DNA from: Leptodontidium sp. MPI-SDFR-AT-0119
Taxonomy: Eukaryota; Ascomycota; Leotiomycetes; Helotiales; Leptodontidiaceae
DNA: 64,000 bases
Direction: 5' to 3'
Assembly (NCBI GenBank): GCA_020726505.1
Contig: JAHLEZ010000004.1
Coordinates: 3,348,001-3,412,000 of the forward strand
Numbering within the stretch: the first letter of the stretch is position 1; each line of letters begins with the position of its first letter. The position numbers and the translations under genes were made by a program. This document shows, piece after piece, positions 1-11,063 of this stretch. The notes below the pieces were generated by a model. The model had not been told where the DNA came from and made no database searches. It saw only the letters and a list, made by a program, of their open reading frames with translations.

Positions 1-34
1 TACGTGAGTGGAAGAGAGGGATATTATTGCACAC

Positions 35-212
35 CGTTAAGCCAGGCTCTCATGGCAGGATCGAGAGATAAATATTGAGTTTTGACAAGAATTTGACCAG
101 CTTTGAGGTCGGTCTCCCGTAGCATGGGGGCTTCTTTGATAGCAAACGTTTCTCCTAGCACAATGAGTTCCTTTGGGCGCTGAGCCAGGACGATGGAGCG
201 GTAACTGGCCAT
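35..212 (-). CDS. MDR-family NADP-dependent oxidoreductase, first exon only
   Basis: This is the first exon of a medium-chain dehydrogenase/reductase of the zinc-less alcohol dehydrogenase/prostaglandin reductase type, which reduces alkenal or enone substrates with NADPH. The 59 codons start at the ATG at 212 and include the family motif LSLDPAMRAWLN, which resembles the LDPYMRGRM-type motif before the nucleotide-binding fold. After the AAC codon and one further base at 35 there is a GTGTGC donor, so the short downstream reading to a stop at 24 is probably intronic and the gene continues off the left edge. A TIR element lies about 140 bp upstream of the start. The family assignment is fairly secure; the exact enzyme is not. 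Confidence 0.7.
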
Positions 213-348
213 GATAGTGAGATACTTGGCTGGGATGAATCAAAGTGTTTTCTGTATCATTCTCATATTTTGCATTCTTTCTTCCCTTTATATATGGCTG
301 ACACACAACATGAGAAGCAGGATTACTACTTGGTAATTCGCAGATACA

Positions 349-601
349 TTAACGTAGGTGGTAAGCGACCCGTGAATGTAAGCGTGCCGTGAATTGCCCA
401 AACTGCCCAATTAGAACGCTGAAATTGCGAAAATTCGCTACAAAAACATTAATAACTCAACGAACTTTTCTTATAAAACGCCAAGACCAATACAAAAGTT
501 GCTCTTATTTCTCAGATTTATCACTAAGGCTAACTCACCTTCCTTAAATCCGAAGATTCACGGGTCGCTTACATTCACGGGTCCCTTACCACCTACGTTA
601 A
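349..601. mobile_element. MITE-like element with 46-bp terminal inverted repeats
   Basis: The left end (349-394) and right end (556-601) are inverted copies beginning TTAACGTAGGTGGTAAG, with only a few mismatches over about 46 bp. Inside each TIR a 17-bp unit, GTAAGCGACCCGTGAAT, is repeated in tandem. The outer TTAA (or TA) could be the target duplication. There is no coding capacity, so this is a non-autonomous DNA transposon. It sits in the promoter region of the oxidoreductase gene at 35-212. Confidence 0.75.
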
Positions 602-603
602 GA

Positions 604-1436
604 CTTGGGTGTCTAAGCGGTGCCGTGGTATGGAGCTCTGTTCTGCCTCGGCTACGGCGACAGCATTATTGCAGGCGGTCTCCATATTTGAGGCCCCTCT
701 TGCAGGGGCATACCTTTCCCTGCAGCGCTACAGTCGGTGCTTTTTTAGCCATCAAAATAGCTTCTGGGCTTAGCCGCAACACTGACAACTAGACTTTCCG
801 ACGAATGCGGCGGGATACGGCGGCCGTCAGAAAGTCCATCGGACACACGCGTCCCAATGCAGAACACGGGTTGAGTTGAGCCAATCCAACGTTCATATTC
901 TTTGTTCTGCCCAAGGCGGTGAGGCAATCTTTAGCCCTGGCACCTGCGTCCACCCGCCGGCCTTTCCTGCGGGATCCGCCGCATATTAGAAAACCGCCCA
1001 TCAAGGTGGTTCGGGGAATAACTTAAGAGAGTTTCAAAGCAAGAAAAGCGAAACTCTCCTATCGCTACCTACCTAGACAAGGATATAAAGTTCGTCAAAC
1101 ATACTTTCGGAAACGAAGCTCCACCGCTCTTGCGGGCATTTACAAATGACAAAAATGTTAGACGGATTCGACAAAGTAACTTCATAAGAGTTTTGAACGC
1201 TTAGCTTAGGTAAAACCACTGGGCCGACGTAGCACAGGCTGCCGCTGCAGCAGCTTATTTGTTGTTGTTTGCCTGGGCATACGAAGTAAATGTAAAAGCA
1301 TCCTACAGCTCACAGACATGAGGCCTCCATTCTACTTTTGACTTTGTCTTAACTTTAACTTCAATATTCAGTCGAAGGAACACATCTACCGACATTGGTT
1401 CTACCGGCATTTCAAATTCCGCCGCCGCCGTTATCT
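604..1436. other. Intergenic stretch, no gene recognised
   Basis: I see no domain, splice-consistent exon or RNA gene here. Frames of 60-97 codons overlap on both strands with no recognisable motif. Confidence 0.5.
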
Positions 1437-1439
1437 AAC

Positions 1440-1449
1440 TATATAAAGG
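1440..1449 (+). promoter_or_regulatory. TATA box of the kelch gene
   Basis: TATATAAAGG lies 131 bp upstream of the kelch ATG, followed by a pyrimidine-rich stretch (TCATCCTCTCC) typical of fungal transcription starts. No other candidate lies nearer. Confidence 0.5.
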
Positions 1450-1570
1450 CGGAAGGGGTTGACAACTCAGCAAAGGTTTCATCGCACTATCATCCTCTCC
1501 TCAGCATCGTTCTCATCACAAGTCTTACTTTACTTCGATATCCAAAGCAACGCTCGTTGCTCAAATCAAG

Positions 1571-2683
1571 ATGTCTATTCCGAGACTCTTCTTGACCTTT
1601 CTCGCCATTTGCACGACCTTGCCTTGTGCACTATCTTTTCTTCCAACGTCCAGTGAAACACGCCTTACTCCTCTCGCTGATATTGCCGGAGGACCACGGC
1701 AAGAACATACGGTTGTTTATGTAGAGCCTGATACAATTGCACTTATCGGAGGTGTGGTTCCAGACGCCAATGCTGTACTCGCCCCCTTCTCTTCTACAGA
1801 CCGAGTTGAACTATATTCCATTGCCAGCAACACCTGGCGTACGGTGGCGCCGATGCCAAAGCCACTCAACCACCCTAATGCTGCGGCGGTAGAAGGCAAG
1901 ATCTACGTTCTCGGAGGGTTCGATGATGGTGGCACGGATCGCGAATTTCTTCGTGCTACCAACGAGTCATGGGTGTATGACCCAGCCACCGACATATGGT
2001 CTCCCATCGAACCTTTTCCCAACGCACAAGGTATGGCGACTGTTGAGGTCTGGGGAAGCAAGATATATGTAGTCGGCGGGTTCAAAGAGCTTTACTTGCC
2101 CAAACAGATGCCGTTGCCAAGGACGTCTGATGCAGTCTCTATCTACGACACCATGACCCGGAAATGGACCACCGACTCCCTGCCAGAGAAGGCAAAACAC
2201 ATCCCGGGCGGTCGCGATCATGTTAGGTCAGCAATTGTTGACAGCAAGATGTATATCATTGGTGGATTCCATTACGGTGGATACTCCCAAACCGACACCG
2301 TCTTTATCCTGGATCTGAAGCAACCAGAAGCTGGTTGGGTGACCAGCCCTGCCAAGATGCCAACCCCCAGAGCTTCTGCAGCTGTCGCAGCTCAGGGAAA
2401 GTTGATCTATGTCATCGGAGGAGAAGGAAATGCCACGTCCGATGCTATGTTTCCCACCAGGGTCTTCGACGATGTTGAAGTCTACGACACCGTGACAGAT
2501 TCCTGGACACGACTCGAACCGATATCATATGCCAGGCATGGTGGTGGCGTTGGGGCTGGAGGAAAATTGTACATTCCGGGTGGTGCAGATAGGCAGCCAG
2601 TAGGACCAATCGCCAGGTTCGATGCATACATCATGGATGAAAAGCTTCAGGGTGGAAAGCAATGGGACAGACAAGAACTTTAA
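1571..2683 (+). CDS. Secreted kelch-repeat beta-propeller protein
   Basis: Intronless 370-codon gene. Residues 1-22 form a signal peptide (hydrophobic LFLTFLAICTTLPCALS), so the product is probably secreted or cell-wall associated. The rest holds at least five kelch blades, recognised by paired glycines and the Y..(6)..W spacing: IYVLGGF near 117, IYVVGGF near 163, MYIIGGF near 224, IYVIGGE near 278 and LYIPGGA near 336, each followed or preceded by Y(D)..T..W. This resembles the propeller of galactose-oxidase-like proteins, but no copper-site or carbohydrate-binding domain is visible, so enzyme activity cannot be claimed. The ATG is preceded by a good context (TCAAG) and a TATA box. No lesions are seen. 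Confidence 0.9.
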   Translation: MSIPRLFLTFLAICTTLPCALSFLPTSSETRLTPLADIAGGPRQEHTVVYVEPDTIALIGGVVPDANAVLAPFSSTDRVELYSIASNTWRTVAPMPKPLNHPNAAAVEGKIYVLGGFDDGGTDREFLRATNESWVYDPATDIWSPIEPFPNAQGMATVEVWGSKIYVVGGFKELYLPKQMPLPRTSDAVSIYDTMTRKWTTDSLPEKAKHIPGGRDHVRSAIVDSKMYIIGGFHYGGYSQTDTVFILDLKQPEAGWVTSPAKMPTPRASAAVAAQGKLIYVIGGEGNATSDAMFPTRVFDDVEVYDTVTDSWTRLEPISYARHGGGVGAGGKLYIPGGADRQPVGPIARFDAYIMDEKLQGGKQWDRQEL

Positions 2684-3412
2684 GTTTCTTCGTAGCTTCC
2701 CTTTCGAACCCTATCCACATTTGGAGGGATTCTTCATGTACGTTTACTACGTGTGTGCAGGAAGACAATTATATTGTTGGCCGTTGGATAATCATTTGCA
2801 AAAGGTGTTTTAGCACATCGTGATTTGAGGCGTATCTAAAAACCACTATTGTGACGGCTGGAGGATCATTGAAGCAACCCTCGATGTCAATTTCTTCTTC
2901 GGAGATTGAACTGCCGGTAGGATGATTCAGATTCCTCTGACATTTTCCGAGGTTTTCCGGAATGGATCCAGTTCCTACAGCACTTTGATACTCAATAGCC
3001 CCAGCCTTCGACAATACCCCCCCGCTTAGTGTTGTCTAAATGTGAAGCAACTATAGTCAGAGTCCTTAAACTTCTGAAAATTTCCATAGGAGGCAAGCAT
3101 AGGCGTGCTGATCTTCCCATCTTCCAAAGGGGGAGAGAACCATGCATGCTCTTTCGGGGAGTGATCAAGCTCTAATTTGAGTAATATTTAATGATTTCCA
3201 GTTCGTAGCCAATATCTTCGATTTTCTATGCCGTAGGGTAACAATCGTCGGCTTTCGAACCCCCTCCCTTCCCCCCTTTTTTTTTTTGGTTTTTTGGTTT
3301 GATGGCTATAGCCCACCATGCCCATAAGAGATTATTTATCACTACATGATGTCCACACTTATCTCAGCATACATCTCACCCTCGCAATCTTTTGCCCATA
3401 GAGCTTTCGTCC
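2684..3412. other. Intergenic; low-complexity C/T/G tract
   Basis: No gene is visible. A pyrimidine run turning into T and TTTTTTGG repeats occupies about 3260-3300. Confidence 0.5.
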
Positions 3413-3814
3413 ATGGATGCACCTAGATATCTGCCCATTGCCATTTACCCTCTCGACCTCTCTCTCGATCTGCCTCTCGATATCCTTCCCACCCTCCCAG
3501 TCCTACCACGGGTTTTATACGATCTTGATCATATAAGAAATACCAAAACAATATCTACGGAGCACTTATCTCATTCGAAGTCAAGCTCTCTGTGCGTTTT
3601 GAGAGTCGACCCTGGGCAGATACGTCATTCCGATACTTTACAAACAACTACCAACCCCGCTTCTTCCAAGTCCCGTCTCAATCGTAGCCGTGCTAAACGC
3701 GACCTTCTCCTATATCTTAGTATGCCAGATGATATCTATCGAGAGATAATGGTCAGTCTATTCTCAAATGTACAAGCATTCAACGTCATCTCGTCACAGC
3801 TCCAATCTGATTAG
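3413..3814 (+). CDS. Hypothetical open frame, 133 codons
   Basis: The open frame starts at the ATG at 3413. The N-terminal part has a Pro/Leu/Asp alternation (PLDLSLDLPLDILP), then a basic Ser-rich stretch ending near SRLNRSRAKRDLLLYLSMPDD. No domain is recognised. The following 400 bp, before the LINE at 4245, contain further short reading fragments, so this may be a degraded gene or chance. It could equally belong to old transposon sequence. Confidence 0.2.
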   Translation: MDAPRYLPIAIYPLDLSLDLPLDILPTLPVLPRVLYDLDHIRNTKTISTEHLSHSKSSSLCVLRVDPGQIRHSDTLQTTTNPASSKSRLNRSRAKRDLLLYLSMPDDIYREIMVSLFSNVQAFNVISSQLQSD

Positions 3815-4244
3815 ACCTGGCATCAGATTCGCTAACAAGAGCACAACATAAAGTCGAATCACAGCGACAAATTAGACGACTGGAGCAACTACACTGAACG
3901 AGCAAAATACCACGCTATTACCCTGCTACTGGAAAAGTCTTCTTCCAAGACACAACCATTCATGGCATTGGCCCAACCAGACAGTCAATGCTTGAATTGG
4001 ATTTGCCAATGGTTCCTATACCACCATTGTCGCCATCGGCGCACCAAGACACGTGCATTATCGTGATGCTCAAGATCTGTAATTTAAATTGGATCACGAG
4101 CTGCAAGGGCGAGAGCGCTCACCGAGTGCGGGAATTGGAGCCTCCCCGAAGCTCAGGGGGTTCTGCCTGCTATTCGACAAGATAGGCATGCAAGTATGAG
4201 TTCCCGTGCTTCGGCTTTCCTCATTCTGTGACTTTCCAGCCGCT

Positions 4245-6283
4245 TCAATATTTTGGCCGGCTGTCCCTCAGCAGAAGCGAACAGAGAGGGTATTCAAGCC
4301 ATCATCGACAGAGCAATAGAATGGGAGAGGCGGAGCGGAGCCACGTTCGAAGGGGACAAGACAGTAATAATTCATTTCACCAGGCGGCCGGACCGAACTA
4401 GCACCAGACCGTTCACTATCAAAGGTGAAGCAATCGCACCAAAGGAAACGGCTAAGATCTTGGGAGTGATCATGGACTCAGGACTCCGGTATGTGCAGCA
4501 CATCGGAAAAGCAACGACCAAGGGCCTTCTGGCCGCCATGGCACTGAAACGACTGCGGCTAGTTTCCCCCTCAACCACAAGGCAATTGTTTGGAGCGACG
4601 GTAGCGCCAGTCGTGGATTATGCCTCGAACGTTTGGATGCATGCTTGCGGATACAAAGGCGTGGCCTTAATGAACAGAATACAAAGAGTCGGAGCACAGG
4701 CCATTACAGGAGTCTTTCGAACAGTGGCAACTGCAGTTGCAGAAGCCGAGGCCAGCATACGTACAGTAGATGAGCGGCATGCAGAGAGGGCTACGAAGCT
4801 GTGGGTCAACCTCCGCACGTTACCGGAGACGAACCCGCTCTCAAAGCTGAACACCAGAGAACTCCGGAGATTCACCTCACCATTGCAAAGGATAGCTCAT
4901 GCGCACCAAATCATGCCAACAGATAGGATGGAGGTCATTCAGCCGTATGTGATAGCTCCGTGGGAGGAACGACTCCCGGCTACAATTGACCCTGGAACGG
5001 AGGAGGCCATAGACGCTGCGAATTCCATTTGCGGTATACGGATTGCGACAAGCTCGTCCGCGAGGAAAGGGAGAGTTGGGATGGGAGGAGCCATCCACGA
5101 CACCCTCGGCATTATAACGGGTAGAGAGCCGATCACATACTCAGCTACCTTAGGAGCAAGAACGGAACATAACCCATATACAGCAGAACTCGCCGCAATT
5201 GCTATGGCAATGGAACAGCTCCCACTACATCTGGTGGGAAGACAGATCACTATTGTCACTAGTAACCAAGGGGCCCTCCTAGCAACAAGTCAACCAAAAC
5301 ATCAATCAGGGCAAGCTAGCATTGAAAAGATCTACGAGTCAATTGGCAGACTCAGAAAAGGGGGCAATTCTGTCTCTATGATGTGGATCCCATCTCAGGG
5401 GAGCTTCGAGCTAGGCGGCAGAGCAAAGGAAGCAGCGCGAAAAGCCACCGAGCCAGGTCAAACACCACAAAGACAATATCCACAAGCCAAGTCCACCATC
5501 ATAAACAACGCCATAGCGAAAGAGGAAATAATGACCCTGCCAGACGGAGTAGGAAAGTACTCGAAAGAAATGGACACAGCACTGCCAGGCAAGCACACTC
5601 GTATCCTTTACGACAGTCTCAAGCGGAAAGAAGCAAGCGTATTAGCACAACTCCGAACGGGAATGGCACGACTCAATGGATACCTCCATCAGATTGGAGC
5701 AGCGGAATCAGACCAATGCCAATGCGGCCAAGCAAGGGAAACGGTTAAGCACTTTCTCTTCCGATGCACGAGATGGGATGCATACCGAACGCAAATGCTA
5801 GCACAGACAGACACAAGAAGAGGTAATCTCTCCTTCTACCTTGGGGGGAAATCCCCATCTGACCCAGAGAAATGGACACCAAATATAGACGCGGTTCGAG
5901 CAACGATCAAGTTCGCCATTGCCACAGGACGACTGGACATGGAGGTAGAACAGGCAGCGAACACTCCACAACAGTAAATCCCATCTCATTCTCTCACCCC
6001 GACTAACCCCCAACACCCCTCGTATCCCCAGCAGGTCTCGCTTCAGTTGCTGACGATAGGACTTGAACACTTGGAGGGATGATCTTCAAGCTCACTTGCT
6101 ACTAACTACACACGAGACCTCGTTTGATCAAGGCAATTACCGAAAGTGGAAGATACTGGAAGAGGCATTTCTGTACGCGCTTCAGGAGGTCATAGGAACA
6201 CTGAACGAAGTGGATTATGTAATATAGACTAGGGCCCTTTAGGTTTAGAACCGGGCGAATAAACTTCATCATCATCATAGGGG
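4245..6283 (+). mobile_element. 5'-truncated Tad1-type LINE (copy A)
   Basis: The sequence begins abruptly within the end of a reverse-transcriptase domain and runs through the RNase H-like region, a C-terminal CCHC knuckle and a 3' UTR to a (CAT)n tail at about 6268-6281 followed by a G run. Copy B ends with the same type of ATC/CAT tail and G run, so the two copies share a 3' end type. Truncation at the 5' end is usual for LINEs. No clear target-site duplication could be assigned by eye. Confidence 0.8.
4253..5977 (+). pseudogene. LINE ORF2 C-terminal part with degenerate RNase H
   Basis: A long open frame (574 codons, without a proper ATG at its start) encodes the end of the RT thumb, an RNase H-like domain and a CCHC zinc knuckle (CQCGQARETVKHFLFRC, about 5715-5770). 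The RNase H fold can be followed, but three of the four acidic catalytic positions are lost. The usual TDGS reads ATSS (about 5043), TDNQ reads TSNQ (about 5256), and the final GNE.AD segment reads GGRAKEAARK (about 5413). Only the glutamate of AELAAI is kept. The frame is nevertheless free of stops and frameshifts, unlike the other two LINE copies. The polymerase active site (YxDD) lies upstream of the truncation and is absent. Confidence 0.75.
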
Positions 6284-7405
6284 GGGCCAGCAAAGTCGAA
6301 CTCCCACCTGTCCGTGGTGCTGGCTACGAACCTACGATTGCAATATTATCGCAGAGCCAACGGGAGACAAGCGCATTCGATGGAGCTGTTGTGGTGTCGT
6401 GGTTGTCGGTGGAGGCCTCGTCCCCCTCTATTGTGCGACGGCGATGTGGCCATATCAGAACAGAGGACTACCATCAAAACGGGTATGAAAACCATCCGAC
6501 GTACAATTACCTGACCTAGGAAGCAGGCTCTCGATTTTGTCGACGTGGAACCGATGCCTAGTTGTACGATAGGACACCTCTGGGGTGTATTGCAGAATTT
6601 TCACCGGAGGGCATGGAAGGCGCGCGCGCGTCGTACGTCACCTAAAGGACCCGTCGAAGCTCTAGTTAATCGAACGATCTGACGAGCTCTTGTTAAACGA
6701 ACATATTGTGGTCTAGATATTGAGCGGCGGGAGATAGAGGAGTAGTTGTAGGGGGGATTCTAGGGGGACGATACACAGCTATTATACTCTCTCTCGAATG
6801 GCAGAGTTCCTGACGGCACCGTACGGAGGAACTCTACTGCAGAGGCAGGCCCGGCTTTACAATTACGATTCTGGAGAGCGCTGGCGGTTTAGACTATGGG
6901 TATGGGAGTACAGGCTAGCGGGAGAGGGAGAACTGGCAAAAGCAGGCGGGGAAAAGGAAGCAACACTTTGGTTAGTAGAGGGGAAACGCCATACTACGCT
7001 GCCTGGCTAGGGGTGTAGGTACAATAGGGCAACCTCTGCGAGACACGGTCGGCCTTGCTGTGAGGGGAGACCTGGCAAGGTAGCGCGAAGTGGTTCAAAG
7101 CCATGGGGCGCAGCATATAATGGAGGCGATGGCCTGGTGGCAGGAAACAACACCTTCTATATGGCTCGAGAGGACGGATGCGCGTGTCGGTCTATAGGGA
7201 GAGCATATACGGCAGTTGGCATGGTGTGCTGATATGGGCTTAAGGAGCAAACAGGGCAGGGGACGTGAGGGAAGGTTGTGCTCCGGGCCGACCCTTCGAA
7301 CCAGGGGAAATATAGTGAGCCAGTTGGCAAAAGCCTTGATCACTGGGGGAAAGCGTGGTAGGGAAGTCGCTGGCCCTACTTGTATTGTAGTTTACTTGTA
7401 GATTT
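6284..7405. other. G-rich stretch between two LINE copies, no gene recognised
   Basis: About 1.1 kb, notably G-rich on the plus strand from 6700 on. The longest frame (6798-7010) has no recognisable domain. It could be the 5' untranslated part or a decayed upstream ORF of LINE copy B, but nothing proves it. Confidence 0.35.
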
Positions 7406-7408
7406 GCA

Positions 7409-8885
7409 ATACAATCCTGTGCCTGTCAGAGGCGTACGTCCCTTTGACGGCGCTTCGACTAAGAGGAAAAGTTACTCGATTCTGGATAAAGGCGCACACA
7501 CTCCCGAGAGTCAACCTGATGTGGGAGTTTCTACGCAAAGCCGTGCGGGCCAAGCCCGGTAGCCCGTACAAGTCCCCAACTATGCATATGGCTTTGGCCA
7601 TGCCAATGCCCATGGGAGACATGGAGACGATTGACGCCTTTGCGGTTCCCCCATGGGAACCATCACTGGAACGGATGGTCGACATCACGCGGGACAGGGA
7701 GGAAGCCGTGGAGAGATGCCTCAATCCACAGGAGACAGAAGTACAGATATTCACCGACGGATCAATGAAAAAAGGCAAGGTCGGTTATAGCGTGGTAGTA
7801 TGGGTGGACAATGCTGTAAGAACCCACGTACAGCGCACAATCGGTACAGATGATGGAGTGGATGTGTATATAGCAGAGCTGGGGGCCATCATGGAGGCAG
7901 TGGACTGGGCGAATGTGATACTCAACGATGTCGCGGAGTCGCGAAGGGTTACCAAGCCATCGCCAAGCCAAGACACCAGAGCGGCCAGGCATTCATTCGA
8001 CACATTGCTAGAACCATATGGAATCGGGAAGGAAGTGGGAAGTACATCCGACTGGCGTGGATCCCAAGCCACGCGGGGGTTCCAGGTAACGAGGCGGCTG
8101 ATAAGCTGGCGGCCACAACCACAAGTCCCGAGAGCCGGGTTGCGACTTTGCCATGGTTCCAGGGCAAGTTCAGGTCGGTTGTAGCAGGGAGGGTCAACCG
8201 GGCTCAACAGATCGCGAGACCAATCAGTGAATGGACCACAGGCAGACACCTCAAAATGGTCGACGTAGCATTGCCGGGAAAGCATGTCAGGCTCCTTTAC
8301 GACACACTCTCAAGAGCGGAATCTCAAGTACTATCACAATTGCGGACTGGACACTCTAAACTTCGAAGCTTCCTAGCGAGGATTGGAGTAGCGGAGACTG
8401 ATCAATGTGAATGCGGTCAGGGGAGGGAAGACACCCGACATTTCCTCTTTCATTGTCAACGATATCAACACCTGCGGGGAGATATGATCACGGAAGGGAA
8501 GGGACGTTATGGTGATCTGTCATACATGTTAGGAGGGAGATCTTCTCTCCTAAATCCTGATGGGTCGAGCCTAGATGGGTTGATTGAAAAGTGGAAACCA
8601 AACTTGACAGTGGTTAGAACGGTGATCAAATTTGCGTTGAAGACAGAGAGGCTAGGCCCGCATTCTCAGCTAGCATCACTTACACAAAACTCCCAGAGGT
8701 TTGGGACATAAGGATCGAACAGAGTAGAGGACGTCCGACGACGAGTTGGGGGCTGTTGAATGAATCTTAGATCCCGTGATGGAAGATTATGTAGTTATTT
8801 CAGTTTAGCTAGAAGTGGGGCTACATAGGGCCAACGGCCCTGAACAGCCAGCGGGAAATCATCATCATCATCATCATCATAGGGG
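7409..8885 (+). mobile_element. 5'-truncated Tad1-type LINE (copy B)
   Basis: Second fragment of the same LINE type as copy A. It begins after the RT domain, holds the RNase H domain and CCHC knuckle, and ends in an ATC/CAT repeat (about 8857-8881) followed by GGGGG. Recognisable homologous blocks shared with copy A include ALPGKH.R.LYD.L.R.E..VL.QLRTG and the knuckle. Confidence 0.75.
7420..8711 (+). pseudogene. LINE ORF2 C-terminal part, frameshifted
   Basis: Residues from the RT-RNase H linker through RNase H and the zinc knuckle are readable in two frames. The first frame carries the RNase H start IFTDGSMKKGKVG (about 7750) and the AELGAI glutamate. Near 7935-7945 the reading shifts, removing the segment where TDSQ is expected, and continues in another frame with WIPSHAGVPGNEAADK (about 8063-8110) and the knuckle CECGQGREDTRHFLFHC (about 8407-8457). 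The catalytic first Asp, Glu and last Asp are present, the third acidic position is deleted. Dead element copy. Confidence 0.75.
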
Positions 8886-9184
8886 GAAAGACATCAACGA
8901 TAATCGATGAGCCAGGGTTGATCGACTAAGGCTATATGTGCTATATCCTGTTATGCCTCACATTCCTCATGTCAGGTGAACCATCCCTTTTTCTGCACAC
9001 TTGCAGGTTTCAGGGCCCCAGCGTGCGCAGCGCGTGTTACGAGTAAAGAATCTAAACAAGATCACATGATATATTGACGCCTGGTCAACGCGTCATCCCG
9101 TGACACTCCCAGCTGCCCAAAATCACAAACAGAATATTTCTATCGCCTTCTCATTACCAACAAAAAATACAAATATCTATAGTC
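8886..9184. other. Intergenic, nothing recognised
   Basis: Mixed-composition sequence between LINE copy B and the 3' end of the minus-strand receptor gene. No feature is seen. Confidence 0.4.
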
Positions 9185-10806
9185 CTAGAATACAGCAACG
9201 CAACCCTCTCCTTGACCCTCCTCACGACACGCCGGCGGAACTCCAGAGCGGTCCGATCGAAAACTACCCTTTTGTGAGAAGAGTTCGCAATCTGATGTTA
9301 TCTTCGCCTCGTTCCCTCTTGACATGCCCTCCGGAAATCCATCTCCGAGTATGTCCTCTTGGCTCTCGTTGTCGGGGCATGTTTGCTGTTTACTCTTGCG
9401 GGGAATACCACTCTTGTGTCCATCGCACAAGCCAAGTTCGTATTGGTCGGTCAATGTTCGAGGAAAAGTATTAGCGGCATTCCTACTTAATGGCGTTGCG
9501 ATAGGTAGTGCGTAGTAGCTGCTCCCAATCACCTTTGGGAAATGGCGTCGAAGAAAAGGTTTAAAGCTGGAAAGGCAAGCACAAATGATTCCAATGTACA
9601 CCTCTAAAACGCTAAAAGTGTTATTAGCGCCAAAACCTCGCTAGTGTTCTCGAGCTAAGGGAGAGATAAACCTACGACCATACATCCAGCTCAGCCATTA
9701 ACCATGTCGGATCTGGAGAACGAATGATGTCCAGAACGAACTTCAGCCGGATGGCACTGACGATACAAACACTTGTGGAAATTAGCATTTGTTTAATTTG
9801 CAGACACATCCAAGGAGGGGAAAGCGTATAGTGTTCCAGTCATGAAGAGGCAAGCTAATGCCACTTTTTGTTTCATTTGCATTTTCAACTTCCGTACTAG
9901 CGCTATTGGCAGGACCAGCATTGCAACATCAGTTAAGAGATTTATCGAACCATGTCCCATGAGAATTTTCGACGGGTTGATGCATTTCCCCTTTATAATA
10001 GTGAGATCCCAGCTTTTGGCAATCGGCTGGCAGAGGAAAATAAATTCAAATGAGCCGAAAATAGAGTATACGACTGTTGTTACTATAATGACCCATACCG
10101 CGATTCTGAATCGCTTATATGGCGAGAGTCTGAGGTAGAGTAAAAGTATTAATAACTTAACGCACATGAAGGACATGCCATAGAATACTCCACTGATAGT
10201 ACCCATCTAAAGCCAACGTTAGTAAATAGTAAAGATTGGCCTGGAATGTCTTATCTCGTTCCGGAGTCCAGTAACCACTAACTTACTAATAAGAAATCAG
10301 GACTAAACGTTGTAAATGGAACATTCCAGATATAGACACCGAGGCCGAGATGGGTCGCTTAGAGCTGAGAGTTAGCAAAAAACCAGTCGAAATGCACTAT
10401 AAGTATCTACTCACAAACTATAAGCATAGCATCATAGCCAATGGAGAAAACCTATCGGACAAGAAGCATCAGTATTCTTTCTGTGTATATATTTTCGTGA
10501 CGAATCGACGATTCATACCTATGCAAAGCCGATCGCGTCTAGACTCTGTTAATCCAACACACTCAGGACTCAGGATCTTTAACAGCAAATAAACTTACAA
10601 TCGTCAAAGCCAACTTTCCGAACGATTCCAATCCTTGTATAAAGTCGTAGAAGTAGAACAATAGTCGCCAGCGGGAACAAGATTGTAATGGCAAGAGTAA
10701 CCCGGTATCCGTGAGACTCGGGATTTTGAAAGTTCGGAATGACTCCAGGTGGGGGGGGGGAGGCGCCAATGATGCCATCTCTTTCGGTTTTAAGGACAGG
10801 ATTCAT
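9185..10806 (-). CDS. Pth11-like integral membrane protein (fungal rhodopsin domain), no CFEM
   Basis: Multi-exon minus-strand gene. Exon 1 (10806-10599) encodes NPESHGYRVTLAITILFP..VLLLRLYTR....FDD, the first helix of the fungal 7-TM domain, and ends at GTAAGT. A middle exon ends ..IWNVPFTTFSPDFLL at 10287 with GTAAGT; an 80-nt intron with an ACTAACG branch precedes the exon starting at 10206 (FYGMSFMCVKLLILLLYLRL, then IFLCQP and LLTDVAMLVLPIALV). A later exon (..VCIVSAIRLKF..WLMAELDVWS) ends at 9676; the 64-nt intron 9675-9612 leads to the last exon, VYIGIICACLSSFKPFLRR plus a polar cytoplasmic tail to 9185. The junction near 9790-9840 cannot be resolved with normal splice sites, and the exon 1-2 boundary is unclear. 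In this family Pth11 is a host-surface sensing receptor; the ligand here is unknown. Confidence 0.7.
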
Positions 10807-10809
10807 CGC

Positions 10810-11063
10810 GCCAACGAGCCGGGGGATGCTGAGTACAAAAGCTTCGTCGGGACAGAGAACTGTTCTAGTATGGAATTATGATCTGCTGCGGAGTAAGAAA
10901 ACGGGAGTGAAAGATACTGGATTGGTCTTGTGGAGCTGGCCTCTGAATATAAAGAAACACTCTTTGAATGCAGATCGAATTGAAGTGAGAAGCCACCATC
11001 CGAATCCTCACACAAAATAATGCCACAGGGTCAACGCAGGTGCTGGCGCGGTCGTCAGTAATA
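10810..11063. other. Intergenic, upstream of the Pth11-like gene
   Basis: Probable promoter region of the minus-strand receptor gene. No defined element was recognised. Confidence 0.35.

Noticed and set aside
4372..5596. Several minus-strand frames of 60-106 codons opposite LINE copy A
   Set aside because: They mirror the coding strand of the LINE, have no motifs and no splice context.
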